Shown: piece after piece, positions 27,535 to 36,343 of the stretch
Numbering within the stretch: the stretch's first letter is position 1
Layout: each line of letters opens with the position of its first letter
Source: Acidovorax sp.
GTDB taxonomy: Bacteria; Pseudomonadota; Gammaproteobacteria; Burkholderiales; Burkholderiaceae_C
Direction: 5' to 3'
NCBI GenBank assembly: GCA_031277855.1
Contig: JAITLO010000031.1
Coordinates: forward strand, 91,417 to 155,416
DNA length: 64,000 nucleotides
Made by a program: the position numbers and the translations under genes
The notes under the pieces: generated by a model
Databases searched by the model: none
What the model was told of the DNA's origin: nothing
What the model saw: only the letters and a program-made list of their open reading frames with translations

Positions 27535-27987
27535 ATGCCATCTCCTGTACCAGACCCGCTTTCCTTGGACCTGTATCACCAGCCTGGCCATTTGATCCGC
27601 CGCGCCCAGCAGATTGCCATGCAGCTGTTTCGCGAGACGCTGGGCCCTGACGTGACGCCGGTGCAGTACGCTGTGCTGCGCATGTTGCAGGAGTCACCAG
27701 GCATAGACCAGGTCACGCTGGCGCGGTTGGTGGCACTGGACACATCCACCACGGCAGATATTGCTGCGCGCCTGGAGGCCAAGGGCTGGATTCATCGCGA
27801 GCTACTCCCCCGGCGCCAGCGCAGCCTGCGCCTCACGGCCGAGGGTCAAGCCATGCTGGCTGACTTTGTGCCCCATGTCCATGCATTGCGCCAACGCATG
27901 CTAGCTCCCCTGGAGCCCCAGGAGCAGGCCGAGTTCAAGCGCCTGCTGAGCAAGTTCGTCAAACTGCACGACGCCAGCGACGCATAG
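27535..27987 (+). CDS. MarR-family transcriptional regulator
   Basis: The 150 aa winged-helix protein has the MarR core VTPVQYAVLRMLQESPGIDQ, recognition helix around LVALDTSTTADIAARLEAKG and wing RRQRSLRLTAEG. MarR proteins of this kind often respond to aromatic acids or their CoA esters. It lies 153 nt upstream of the aromatic acid porter, and two tandem palindromes in that gap are candidate binding sites. It is therefore likely to be the local repressor of the Rieske cluster. Confidence 0.9.
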   Translation: MPSPVPDPLSLDLYHQPGHLIRRAQQIAMQLFRETLGPDVTPVQYAVLRMLQESPGIDQVTLARLVALDTSTTADIAARLEAKGWIHRELLPRRQRSLRLTAEGQAMLADFVPHVHALRQRMLAPLEPQEQAEFKRLLSKFVKLHDASDA

Positions 27988-28082
27988 GCTGCAGCGGCGA
28001 AAGCGGCAGCCTGTAGCTGTCGTGTAAGCAGAAGTGAATGTTTGCTTTTTTCGGGGAAAGCCCTGTCTTTGGTGATTTTCAT

Positions 28083-28117
28083 ATTCAGTAAGCTGAATCA
28101 AATTCAGTGTACTGAAT
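28083..28117. promoter_or_regulatory. Two tandem palindromic operators
   Basis: ATTCAGTAAGCTGAAT (28083-28098) and ATTCAGTGTACTGAAT (28102-28117) share the half-site ATTCAG/CTGAAT. Their centres are 19 bp apart, about two helical turns, and the second ends 23 nt before the porter ATG. The layout suits cooperative binding by MarR dimers blocking the promoter. Confidence 0.7.
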
Positions 28118-28140
28118 GTTGAATTTCATAGGAGGCAACT

Positions 28141-29565
28141 ATGAAGTGGCAGACTTCCTCTACGCGGCCTGCAAGCGATGACCCCGTCATTGCGTTTGCA
28201 GGCACAGGCCAGGTCAATGGACTGCGCGCACAGTTGGACCACGGGCCCATGACCTGGTTTCAGTGGCGTGTAGTAGCTCTGTGTATGGCGCTGAGCATGG
28301 TGGATGGCTTTGATGTGATGGTCATGGCCTTTACCGCTTCTGCCGTCTCTGCGCATTGGCAACTCAGTGGTGCTGCACTGGGTTTTTTGCTCAGTGCTGG
28401 GCTGTTCGGCATGGCCGGGGGCTCGTTGCTGCTGGCCCCTTTGGCTGATCGATGGGGTCGCCGTCCGTTGATTTTGCTGTGTCTGATGTTGGCGGGGCTG
28501 GGCATGCTGGCCTCGGTCTGGAGCCAGACTCCGGCGCAGTTGGCGGCCATGCGTGTGCTGACAGGACTGGGCGTGGGGGGAATTTTGGCCTGCAGCAATG
28601 TGATGGCCAGCGAGTACGCCTCGCAGCGCTGGCGCAGCCTGGCCGTGACCTTGCAATCCACGGGCTATGCGTTGGGTGCCAGCATAGGCGGCAGTGTGGC
28701 CCTGTGGTTGCTGAGCCTGTACAGCTGGCGCTCGGTCTTTTGGTTTGGAGGCCTGTGCACGCTGCTTATTTTCTTGCTTGCCTGCCTGGCCTTGCCGGAG
28801 TCACTGGACTTTTTGCTGGCCCGCCGACCCAAGGCCGCGCTGCGGCGGCTCAATGCCTTGTTGGTCAGGCTGGGGCAGCCAGTGCTGGGCAGCCTGCCTC
28901 TGCCCGCTGAGGCCGCGTCCAAGACCAGGCTGCATGGTCCGCTACAGCTGTTTGCACCAGGCCTTCGCCGCGCCACCTTGCTGGTCTGGCTGTCTTTTTT
29001 CTCGGCCATGTTCGGCTTTTACTTTGTCATGAGCTGGACGCCCAAGCTGTTAGCGAGTGCTGGTCTGAGTGCAGAGCAGGGCGTGACCTGTGGCGTGCTG
29101 CTCAGCATGGGGGGCATTGTGGGCACTGCCGTGCTGGGTCTGCTGGCAGCGCGTTTTGCCATTCACCGTGTGCTGGTAGTTTTTATGCTGTTCTCCGCCG
29201 TGCTGCTGTGCTTTTTGGTCGCCAACTCCGGCGCGCTGTGGCTGTCTTATGCGCTGGCATTGTTGATAGGCGTCTTTGTCAACGCCTGTGTGGCTGGTCT
29301 GTATGCGATTTCCCCCTTGGTCTATGGCAGCGAAGTGCGTGCCACCGGCATGGGTTGGGGCATAGGTGTGGGGCGTATGGGCGCCATCGTCGCCCCCTTG
29401 GTCGCGGGGAGTTTGCTGGATGCGAGCTGGTCGCCTGGTCAGCTCTATGTGGGCTGCAGCCTGGCCTTTGTGCTGGGGGCGCTCATTGTCTCCATGCACC
29501 GGATTCAGGGGCTGTCTGCCGCTCGGGCAGAGCAGGACGGAATGCGCACTCTGCGCGCGCGTTGA
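28141..29565 (+). CDS. Aromatic acid:H+ symporter family MFS transporter (PcaK-like)
   Basis: The 474 aa protein has about twelve membrane segments. The AAHS hallmark is clear: VDGFDVMVMAFTASAVS in helix 1, followed by the loop LADRWGRRPLILLCLM and the charged TM4 segment RVLTGLGVGGILACSN. AAHS porters import protocatechuate, 4-hydroxybenzoate, vanillate and similar acids. It has a GGAGGC ribosome site and two palindromes upstream, and precedes the Rieske oxygenase by 36 nt. The individual substrate is not readable. Confidence 0.9.
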   Translation: MKWQTSSTRPASDDPVIAFAGTGQVNGLRAQLDHGPMTWFQWRVVALCMALSMVDGFDVMVMAFTASAVSAHWQLSGAALGFLLSAGLFGMAGGSLLLAPLADRWGRRPLILLCLMLAGLGMLASVWSQTPAQLAAMRVLTGLGVGGILACSNVMASEYASQRWRSLAVTLQSTGYALGASIGGSVALWLLSLYSWRSVFWFGGLCTLLIFLLACLALPESLDFLLARRPKAALRRLNALLVRLGQPVLGSLPLPAEAASKTRLHGPLQLFAPGLRRATLLVWLSFFSAMFGFYFVMSWTPKLLASAGLSAEQGVTCGVLLSMGGIVGTAVLGLLAARFAIHRVLVVFMLFSAVLLCFLVANSGALWLSYALALLIGVFVNACVAGLYAISPLVYGSEVRATGMGWGIGVGRMGAIVAPLVAGSLLDASWSPGQLYVGCSLAFVLGALIVSMHRIQGLSAARAEQDGMRTLRAR

Positions 29566-29601
29566 GCCCCTCGGAGCATCCACGGATAGGGAGAAATGCT
29601 G

Positions 29602-30684
29602 ATGAATCTTCACCCCCCTGTGCAGGGCGTAGCCATGCCTGCCTTTCCTTTGAATCAATGGTATGCAGCAGGCTTTGCCTGGGAGTTGACGCAAGCCCCT
29701 GTTGCCCGCACGCTGCTGGGCCAGCCCTTGGTGCTGTTTCGCACGGAGGATGGCCAGGTGGCTGCGCTGGAAGACCGATGCTGCCACCGCGAGTTGCCGC
29801 TGTCCTGCGGCAGTATTGAAGCGCGCGGACTGCGTTGCGGCTACCACGGTCTGCTGTTTGACCGTGATGGACACTGCCTGGAAATTCCCGGACAGGCCCA
29901 CATACCGGCCAAGGCTTGCGTGCGTGCGTTTACGCTGCGTGAGCGTGACCAGATTCTGTGGATCTGGATGGGGGCCACACCGGGCGCGGAGCCCACCGAA
30001 CCGCCGCCAGCCTATCCGGTACACAGCGATCCAGGCTACCGCTTTGGCGGCGACGTGTATCACTACGAGGCGCCCTACCAGCTGATTCACGACAACCTGC
30101 TGGACCTCAGCCATCTGGGCTATGTGCACCTCAAAACCATAGGCGGCAATGCCGGTGTGCACATGAATGCCGAGCTCAAGGTCAGCCAGCAGGGCGATTC
30201 GGTCAAGGTGGTGCGCTGGATGCCCGATTCCGATGCGCCGCCCACCTATGTGGCTGCCTGGCCTTTTCAAGGCCGTATCGACCGCTGGCAGGAGGTGGAG
30301 TTTCACCCCTCCCATCTGCGCATCTGGACCGGTGCCATGGATCAGGGCGTGGACCGGCTGGACAACCCGCTGCGCCTGGGCTTTCACATGCACGGCTTTC
30401 ACGGCATCACACCGGAGACCGAGACCACATCGCATTACTTCTGGACCATTGCCACCAACCCGCATCCGCAGATGCCCGACGCCACCCAGCTGGTCATCGA
30501 GCAGACGGCGGCCACCTTTGCCGAGGACAAGGTGGTGATCGAGGCCCAGTTTCGCAACCAGCAGCGTTTTGGGAGTCGGTCCGTGGTCGACATCCATGTG
30601 GATGTGGGGCCCAACCGGGCCAGGCGCGTCATAGAACGCTTGCGTGCCGCCAGTGCTCAGGTTCAACAAGGAGCGCAGCCATGA
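29602..30684 (+). CDS. Rieske aromatic oxygenase, oxygenase component (VanA-like)
   Basis: The 360 aa protein has a Rieske [2Fe-2S] site made of C60, H62, C79 and H82 (RCCHREL and LRCGYHG). The mononuclear iron site is in DNLLDLSHLGYVH, where both histidines and a preceding Asp are present. This is the vanillate O-demethylase/phthalate dioxygenase-like family, which hydroxylates or O-demethylates aromatic acids. The ATG at 29602 has better GGGAG spacing than the one at 29596. The stop overlaps the reductase start (ATGA), so the two components are translated together. Confidence 0.9.
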   Translation: MNLHPPVQGVAMPAFPLNQWYAAGFAWELTQAPVARTLLGQPLVLFRTEDGQVAALEDRCCHRELPLSCGSIEARGLRCGYHGLLFDRDGHCLEIPGQAHIPAKACVRAFTLRERDQILWIWMGATPGAEPTEPPPAYPVHSDPGYRFGGDVYHYEAPYQLIHDNLLDLSHLGYVHLKTIGGNAGVHMNAELKVSQQGDSVKVVRWMPDSDAPPTYVAAWPFQGRIDRWQEVEFHPSHLRIWTGAMDQGVDRLDNPLRLGFHMHGFHGITPETETTSHYFWTIATNPHPQMPDATQLVIEQTAATFAEDKVVIEAQFRNQQRFGSRSVVDIHVDVGPNRARRVIERLRAASAQVQQGAQP

Positions 30685-31676
30685 GCCAGGCAGAAAATGC
30701 ATTTCACCTGAAGCAGTCCGCACAGCTGATGGTGCATATCGCACGCAAACACATGGTGGCCCAGGACATTTGCAGCCTGGAGTTGCGGCCGCTTGCGGGT
30801 CAGCAACTGCCGGCCTTTGCCCCCGGGGCGCATATCGATGTACATCTGCCCGGTGGCCTGGTGCGCCAGTATTCGCTGTGCAACGACTGTGCGGAGCCCG
30901 ACCGTTATGTGATCGCCGTGCTGCACGACAGTGCCTCACGCGGTGGTTCGGCCGCCGTGCACAGGCTGCTGCAAGTCGGCCAGCAGCTTTGCATCAGCAC
31001 GCCGCGCAACCACTTTGCGCTGCATGCCCAGGCCCGCAGGCATTGGCTGCTGGCCGGGGGCATAGGCATCACGCCGCTGCTGTCCATGGCCCGCTGCCTG
31101 GCGCGCGAGGGCGGCGATTTCACCCTGCACTACAGCGCTCGCACAGGTGAGCGCATGGCTTTTGCGCAGGACATTGCGTCCGCGCCCTGGGCTTCGCAGG
31201 CACAGCTGTATGTGGACCAAGCACAGGGCCAGTCCTCGCTACCGCTGCAAAGCTTGCTGGCCAAGCCCGTGCCGGACACCCACCTCTATGTTTGCGGGCC
31301 CAAGGGCTTTATGGATGCGGTACTGGAAACAGCCCGTGCCGCAGGCTGGCCGCCGCAGCAGCTGCATTGGGAGTTTTTTGTTGCGGAGGCCGTGCAGCAA
31401 GAACTTGCCCGGGGCTTTGAGGTGGAGCTGGCCAGCACCGGCCAGGTGGTGCAGGTGCAGCCTGCACAAACCGTGGTGGAGGCGCTGGCCTCTATCGGCG
31501 TGTGCATCCCCACTTCCTGTGAACAAGGCATATGTGGCACCTGTTTGACGCGGGTTGTGGCAGGTGAGCCCGAGCACCATGACCTGTATCTCACCGAGGC
31601 TGAACAGGCTGTGGGTGACCAGTTCACACCTTGTTGTTCGCGCGCCAAATCGGCACGGCTGGTGCTGGATTTATGA
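30681..31676 (+). CDS. Rieske oxygenase reductase (VanB-like, flavin plus plant-type ferredoxin)
   Basis: The 331 aa protein has three domains in order: a flavin-binding barrel (GLVRQYSLCND), an NAD-binding domain (LLAGGIGITPLLSMARCL, then YVCGPKGFMDAVL) and a C-terminal [2Fe-2S] ferredoxin with cysteines in TSCEQGICGTCLTRV and a final Cys in TPCCSR. It passes electrons from NAD(P)H to the oxygenase encoded just before it. The start overlaps the oxygenase stop by 4 nt. A much longer open frame upstream is an artefact of overlap with the oxygenase gene. Confidence 0.93.
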   Translation: MSQAENAFHLKQSAQLMVHIARKHMVAQDICSLELRPLAGQQLPAFAPGAHIDVHLPGGLVRQYSLCNDCAEPDRYVIAVLHDSASRGGSAAVHRLLQVGQQLCISTPRNHFALHAQARRHWLLAGGIGITPLLSMARCLAREGGDFTLHYSARTGERMAFAQDIASAPWASQAQLYVDQAQGQSSLPLQSLLAKPVPDTHLYVCGPKGFMDAVLETARAAGWPPQQLHWEFFVAEAVQQELARGFEVELASTGQVVQVQPAQTVVEALASIGVCIPTSCEQGICGTCLTRVVAGEPEHHDLYLTEAEQAVGDQFTPCCSRAKSARLVLDL

Positions 31677-31774
31677 CCCCGTGGCTGGTTGGCCGCAGTC
31701 GCAGGTTGGTTGCGCTGACAAGCCCTCCAGAAAGACCTCCGGGACTTTGCAAACTTCACGCTCGGGAGCCAAGC

Positions 31775-32890
31775 ATGCAGAGAAAAATCAAGTCCTCCAT
31801 GGCGGCCGCTATCGCGCTGCTCGGTCTGTATCCAGGTCTGTTTCTGCAGGCCCATGGGCAAACATCGGTGCAGGTCTATGGTGTCTTGGACACGGCGGTG
31901 GAATACATCAACCATGTGGGTGCAGACCGCTCCGGCCTGACGCGCATGCCCAGCCTGACCGGCAGCATGCCGTCACGCCTGGGATTTCGCGGTCGAGAGG
32001 AGCTTGGCAGCGGGCTGAGCGCGGGCTTCACATTGGAGATGGGCATAGCGCCTGACACAGGCGGACTCAACCAGGGCGGCCGCGGCTTTGGCCGCCAGGC
32101 CTTTGTCAGCCTGAGTGGCGCTGGGGGCACGCTGGGCCTGGGGCGTCAATACAGCATGCTGTTCTGGTCTTTGCTCGATGCCGACATCCTGGGTGCCAAC
32201 ATGCAGGGCTTGGCCAATCTGGACAGCTATCTGGCCAATGCGCGCTCGGACAACACCATCTCCTACAAGTCCTCTTTGGCCGGCCTGAGCTGGGGTGCCA
32301 CCTACAGCTGGGGGCGCGATAGTGTCAATGCAGGCAACGCAGGAGGGACCAATTGCCCGGGGGAAAGCAGCCAGGACGCCAAGGCCTGCCGCGCATGGTC
32401 TGCCATGCTGAAGTACGACAGCGCAGCCTGGGGCCTGGCGCTGGGGCATGACATGCTGCGCGGGGGCAGTGCTGCCTTGTTTGGACTGGACAGCAGCACC
32501 AAGCGCGATAGACGCACCACGGTCAATGGCTATGCCAAATTGGGCGGAGCCAAAATCAGCGCTGGCTATATGGTGCGCACAAACGATGGCGATGCTGCAC
32601 AGCCGCGCAGCAGGCTGTGGTTTGTGGGAGGGCGCTACCCCCTGGGGCATTGGGTTTTCGATGCCCAGTACCAGCAGATTCGCTACCAGGGCAGTGCAGA
32701 CAAGGGACAGCTCCTGGTGCTGCGCAGCAGCTATCAGCTGTCCAAGCGCACAGCGGTCTATGCCTCGCTGGGCTATGTCAAAAACAGCGGCAATGCAGCC
32801 TTTGGTGCCAGCAGTGCACAAGGAGGTGGCCTGCCTGTGGCGGGCGTGAACCAGACCAGCCTGGGCCTGGGGCTGCACCACAGCTTCTGA
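31775..32890 (+). CDS. Outer membrane porin (betaproteobacterial general porin type)
   Basis: The 371 aa protein has a signal peptide ending in LQAHGQ, then the classic start of this family TSVQVYGVLDTAVEYINHV, SRLGFRGREELGSGLSAGFT near residue 70, and a C-terminal aromatic residue (LGLGLHHSF) for barrel assembly. It belongs to the trimeric 16-strand porins common in Comamonadaceae. It lies 98 nt after the reductase gene, so it may provide outer membrane entry for the aromatic substrate. Confidence 0.9.
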   Translation: MQRKIKSSMAAAIALLGLYPGLFLQAHGQTSVQVYGVLDTAVEYINHVGADRSGLTRMPSLTGSMPSRLGFRGREELGSGLSAGFTLEMGIAPDTGGLNQGGRGFGRQAFVSLSGAGGTLGLGRQYSMLFWSLLDADILGANMQGLANLDSYLANARSDNTISYKSSLAGLSWGATYSWGRDSVNAGNAGGTNCPGESSQDAKACRAWSAMLKYDSAAWGLALGHDMLRGGSAALFGLDSSTKRDRRTTVNGYAKLGGAKISAGYMVRTNDGDAAQPRSRLWFVGGRYPLGHWVFDAQYQQIRYQGSADKGQLLVLRSSYQLSKRTAVYASLGYVKNSGNAAFGASSAQGGGLPVAGVNQTSLGLGLHHSF

Positions 32891-33088
32891 ATTTGGACAG
32901 CGCGACCGGCATACATCTGCCCCAGGGGGTGAGTGTGCTTTCACATTGATAGCGGTCTTTGCCTATCTGTATTGCGTAACAGCACAAAATCCCCAAATTG
33001 CCGGTGCTGAAAAACACCCACCGGCGCGGCGGCTTCCGCTAAGCTCGCTCTCTTTTTCTGTTACCAAAAATAACAAGAGAGGGCCGCC

Positions 33089-34924
33089 ATGCAGGCTGCT
33101 GCATATTCCACCTATTCCAAGCATTCGCTAATTGCCCTGGCCGGCGGGGCCTTGGCCTGGTCGTTCTGGTTCAGTCCCGGCTGGCTCACGCTGTGTGCGG
33201 GCCTGGCCTTGTTTTTGTTTGGCATGCAGCAGCTGGAGCAAGGCCTCAAAAGCCTGGCTGGCGGGCGTTTGCAGGCCTTGCTGGCGGCCAGCACGGCCAC
33301 GCCGGCCAAGGGCTTGCTGTTTGGCTGTGTGGCCACGTTTTTGCTGCAGTCCAGCACCCTGGTGTCGCTGCTGACGATTGCATTTCTGAGCACCGGCCTG
33401 ATCACCCTGGTGGGCAGCCTGGCCGTGCTGTTTGGTGCCAACCTCGGGGCTACCAGCGGCATCTGGCTGCTGGCCATGGCGGGGCAAAACCTGAGCATGG
33501 CGCCACTGGCCATGCCGCTCTTGGTGTTTGGCGTGCTGCTGGGCTTTTCTGGCCCGCGGGGGGCGGCTGCTGGCCGCCTGCTGTTGGGCATAGGCCTGAT
33601 CTTTCTGGGCATTGACGAGATCAAACAGGGCTTTACCAGCTTTGGCGATCTGGACCTGCAGCGCTACAGCGCCGACGGCCTGCAGGGTGCCTTGTTGTTT
33701 GTGGGTGTGGGCACGCTGATCACCGTGGTGGTGCAGTCCAGCCACGCCACCTTGATGCTGACGCTGGCGGCCCTGGCCAGCCGGCAGCTGGAGCTGCAGC
33801 AGGCGCTGTGCATCGCCATAGGCTCCAACGTGGGCTCCAGCGTTTCCACCGCCGTGATGGGCATGATTGGCAGCAGCCGCAGCGGACAGCGCCTGGCCAT
33901 TGCCCATGTGCTGTTCAACTGCAGCACGGCTGTGGTCAGCTTTGCGCTGCTGGCACCACTGTCCTGGCTGGTGGTGGTGGCCACAGGCTGGGTGGGCCAT
34001 GGCAGCAACCAGCTGATCCAGCTGGCGCTGTTTCACACCTTGTTCAATGTCCTGGGCGTGTTGCTGTTCTGGCCCTGGCAGCCGCAGCTGGCGGCCCTGC
34101 TCACGCGCTGGATGCCCGACAAGGTGGAGCCCGAGGTGTTGATTGCCGGCGAGCATGCGGCCGAGGTCACCCGGGCGCGCTATCTACAAAGCAATGCGCT
34201 GCAAACCCCAGAGAGCGCGGCACGCGCCGTGGTGCAGGAGCTGCAGCACATGGGGCGCTTGAGCCTAGAAGTGATTTGCCACGCCCTGTACTGCCCGCTG
34301 GCCATGCTGCAAGACCCACCCCGCGACGATGCCCAGCTGCGCACCCGGGTGGAGCAGCAGCGTGTGGATGCCGACCGCCTCTACCAGCTGCACATCAAGG
34401 GTGTGTATGCCCAGTTGCTGGCCTTTATGGGCAAGGTGGACCTGCCAGCCGATCCGGCCCAGCAGCAGTTCTGGCGCGACAGCCAGGTGGCGGCCTTCCA
34501 GATGGTGGATGCCGTCAAACATGCCCACCGCCTGCAGCGCAATATGCACCGCTATCTGCTGGAGCAAACGGACAGCAGCGCACGCAGCAGCTATATCGAG
34601 CTGCGCCACCATGTGCTGCTGACACTGCGTGATCTGCGGGAGCTGGGCCTGTCCGAATTGCCGGATGCGGAATGGGCGCTGCAATTGCAGGCCCTGGATG
34701 ACCGTGGCCAGCAGTTTGAATCCCAATTCCGCCAGCACCTGTTTGCCTGCATACGCAACGAAACCCTGACCGGCCTGGCCGCCAGCTCGCTGATGAACGA
34801 CCTGGGTTTTGCCCAGCATATGCTGGCCAGCCTGCGCCAACTGCTGCTGCTGGGCGAAGACCATGCCGCCGCACGCCAGCTGCATTTGCTGATGGGCGAT
34901 GCACCGCTGATAGAGGGGCTGTGA
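33089..34924 (+). CDS. Na/Pi cotransporter family protein (NptA/YjbB-like)
   Basis: The 611 aa protein has an N-terminal membrane half with the two inverted PF02690-type repeats, each holding a QSS motif (LLQSSTLVSLLTIAFL and VVVQSSHATLMLTLAALASR). The C-terminal half of about 240 residues is soluble and helical, PhoU-like. This is the NptA/YjbB family, which moves phosphate with sodium. A strong bidirectional terminator follows. No phosphate-regulon genes are adjacent. Confidence 0.9.
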   Translation: MQAAAYSTYSKHSLIALAGGALAWSFWFSPGWLTLCAGLALFLFGMQQLEQGLKSLAGGRLQALLAASTATPAKGLLFGCVATFLLQSSTLVSLLTIAFLSTGLITLVGSLAVLFGANLGATSGIWLLAMAGQNLSMAPLAMPLLVFGVLLGFSGPRGAAAGRLLLGIGLIFLGIDEIKQGFTSFGDLDLQRYSADGLQGALLFVGVGTLITVVVQSSHATLMLTLAALASRQLELQQALCIAIGSNVGSSVSTAVMGMIGSSRSGQRLAIAHVLFNCSTAVVSFALLAPLSWLVVVATGWVGHGSNQLIQLALFHTLFNVLGVLLFWPWQPQLAALLTRWMPDKVEPEVLIAGEHAAEVTRARYLQSNALQTPESAARAVVQELQHMGRLSLEVICHALYCPLAMLQDPPRDDAQLRTRVEQQRVDADRLYQLHIKGVYAQLLAFMGKVDLPADPAQQQFWRDSQVAAFQMVDAVKHAHRLQRNMHRYLLEQTDSSARSSYIELRHHVLLTLRDLRELGLSELPDAEWALQLQALDDRGQQFESQFRQHLFACIRNETLTGLAASSLMNDLGFAQHMLASLRQLLLLGEDHAAARQLHLLMGDAPLIEGL

Positions 34925-34936
34925 GATTGCAATAAA

Positions 34937-34980
34937 AAAGCTGTGAACGCAGATGGTGTCTGCGTTCACAGCTTTGTTTT
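34937..34980. terminator. Bidirectional intrinsic terminator
   Basis: A perfect 17 bp stem (34937-34953 with 34959-34975) around a 5 nt loop is followed by GTTTT on the plus strand and by a T-rich stretch on the minus strand. It separates the convergent Na/Pi and TRAP genes. Confidence 0.92.
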
Positions 34981-35032
34981 ATGTAGCGTTCCTGTACATA
35001 GCCTAGGCGCTTAAAACCGGCATGCCCCACGC

Positions 35033-35132
35033 CAGGGCACCGCGCAAGGGCCGCCCCGCAGCGCCGGTGCCGTCCCCCTCCCGCGCTTTGCGCGAGAGAG
35101 GGGGAAGACGCCGAAGGCGGCACAGGGGGTGT
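35033..35132 (-). repeat. Intergenic palindromic repeat, copy C
   Basis: On the minus strand it begins directly at the TAA of the TRAP binding-protein gene (AACACCCCCTGTGCC) and ends GCGCGGTGCCCTGGC. A CCCGCGCTTTGCGCG hairpin lies in the middle. Confidence 0.8.
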
Positions 35133-36170
35133 TTATTTCCGGCTTGCTGCGATGGATTTTTCGGCCATATCCACCAGATTGGTACCAATCTGCGGCTTCC
35201 ACTTGGTGTAGACGCTCTTGGTGGCATCGGCAAAGGCCTTGCGCTGTGCAGCGTCCAGATCGGTCACGCTCACGCCCAGGCTTTCCAGCTCTTTCACCAG
35301 GGGCTTGCCAGGCTCCACCAGGCCCTTGCGTGCAATGGCGATCTGTTCCTTGGCGGCGTCCAGCGCGGCCTGCTTGACGATGGCTTGGTCAGCCGGCGTC
35401 CAGCTGGCCCAGACCTCTTTGTTCACGACAAAGATCAGCGGGTCGTTCATATAGCCCCACAGCGTCATGTATTTCTGGCCCACGGACTGCAGCTTGGCGG
35501 CCATGTAGACGGCGATGGGGTTTTCCTGGCCGTCCACGGCGCTGCTGGCCATGGCGGGTTGGGCATCGGCCCAGCTCATCTGTGTGGGGTTGGCGCCCAG
35601 GATGGTGAAGGTGTCCAGGAACAGCGGCGAGCCCACGACGCGGATCTTCATGCCCTTGAGGTCGCCGGGGGCCTTGATGGCGTGCTTGGAGTTGGAAATT
35701 TCGCGGTAGCCGTTCTCACCCCAGGCCAGGGGCAGCACGCCGGCCTTGTCTATGGTCTTGAAGATTTCCTTGCCTACTTCGCCCTGGACCACAGCGTCCA
35801 CGGCAGCGTAGTCGGGGAAGAGAAAGGGCAGGGAGAACAGGTTCAGCGCCTTGACCTGGGGCGACCAGTTGATGGTGGAGCCCACGGCCATGTCGATCAC
35901 GCCCTGGCGGATGGCGCTGAACTCGCGCGTCTGGTCGCCCTGCACCAGCGAGGTGCCGGGGTAGAGCTTGATATTGATGCGGCCCTGGGTGCGCTCGCGC
36001 ACCTTGTCGGCCCAGATCTCACCGCCCTTGCCCCAGGGGAAGGCCGTGCCCAGCACCAGGGACATGCGGTATTCGCTCTTGTACTTGGCTTGGGCCAGAC
36101 CCAGGGAAGGGGCCAGGGCCAGGGTGGCGGCAGCGGCCACGGCGGTGGTCAAAAAGGTACGCAGTTGCAT
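35133..36170 (-). CDS. TRAP transporter substrate-binding protein (DctP family)
   Basis: The 345 aa periplasmic protein has a signal peptide ending LGLAQA. DctP-family features include the early segment VLGTAFPWGKGGEIWADKVR, the ligand-contact region KGMKIRVVGSPLFLDTFTIL with its conserved Arg, and VDGQENPIAVYMAAKL. It delivers a carboxylate, probably a C4-dicarboxylate or keto acid, to the DctQM membrane pair encoded upstream. It is last in the operon, separated from the large permease gene by a palindromic repeat. Confidence 0.93.
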   Translation of the reverse strand: MQLRTFLTTAVAAAATLALAPSLGLAQAKYKSEYRMSLVLGTAFPWGKGGEIWADKVRERTQGRINIKLYPGTSLVQGDQTREFSAIRQGVIDMAVGSTINWSPQVKALNLFSLPFLFPDYAAVDAVVQGEVGKEIFKTIDKAGVLPLAWGENGYREISNSKHAIKAPGDLKGMKIRVVGSPLFLDTFTILGANPTQMSWADAQPAMASSAVDGQENPIAVYMAAKLQSVGQKYMTLWGYMNDPLIFVVNKEVWASWTPADQAIVKQAALDAAKEQIAIARKGLVEPGKPLVKELESLGVSVTDLDAAQRKAFADATKSVYTKWKPQIGTNLVDMAEKSIAASRK

Positions 36171-36243
36171 GGTTTGTCTCCAGGGTTGAAAGTTGTTGTT
36201 GTGGGCTGTAAAGGTACGATGCGCTCGCAGGGCACTGGCTCCA

Positions 36244-36343
36244 GGTCAGGGACACCGCGCAAGGGCCGCCCCGCAGCGCTGGTGTCGTCCCCCTCCCTCG
36301 CGTAGCGAGAGAGAAGGGGGAAGCGGCGTAGCCGCTCAGGGGG
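36244..36343 (-). repeat. Intergenic palindromic repeat, copy D
   Basis: On the minus strand it begins at the TGA of the large permease gene (TGACCCCCTGAGCGGC) and ends GGTGTCCCTGACC. It lies inside the TRAP operon, between permease and binding-protein genes. Confidence 0.8.

Noticed and set aside
29958..30680. A long in-frame N-terminal extension of the Rieske reductase
   Set aside because: The extra 241 codons overlap the oxygenase gene in another frame and show no domain. The ATG at 30681 starts a complete reductase.
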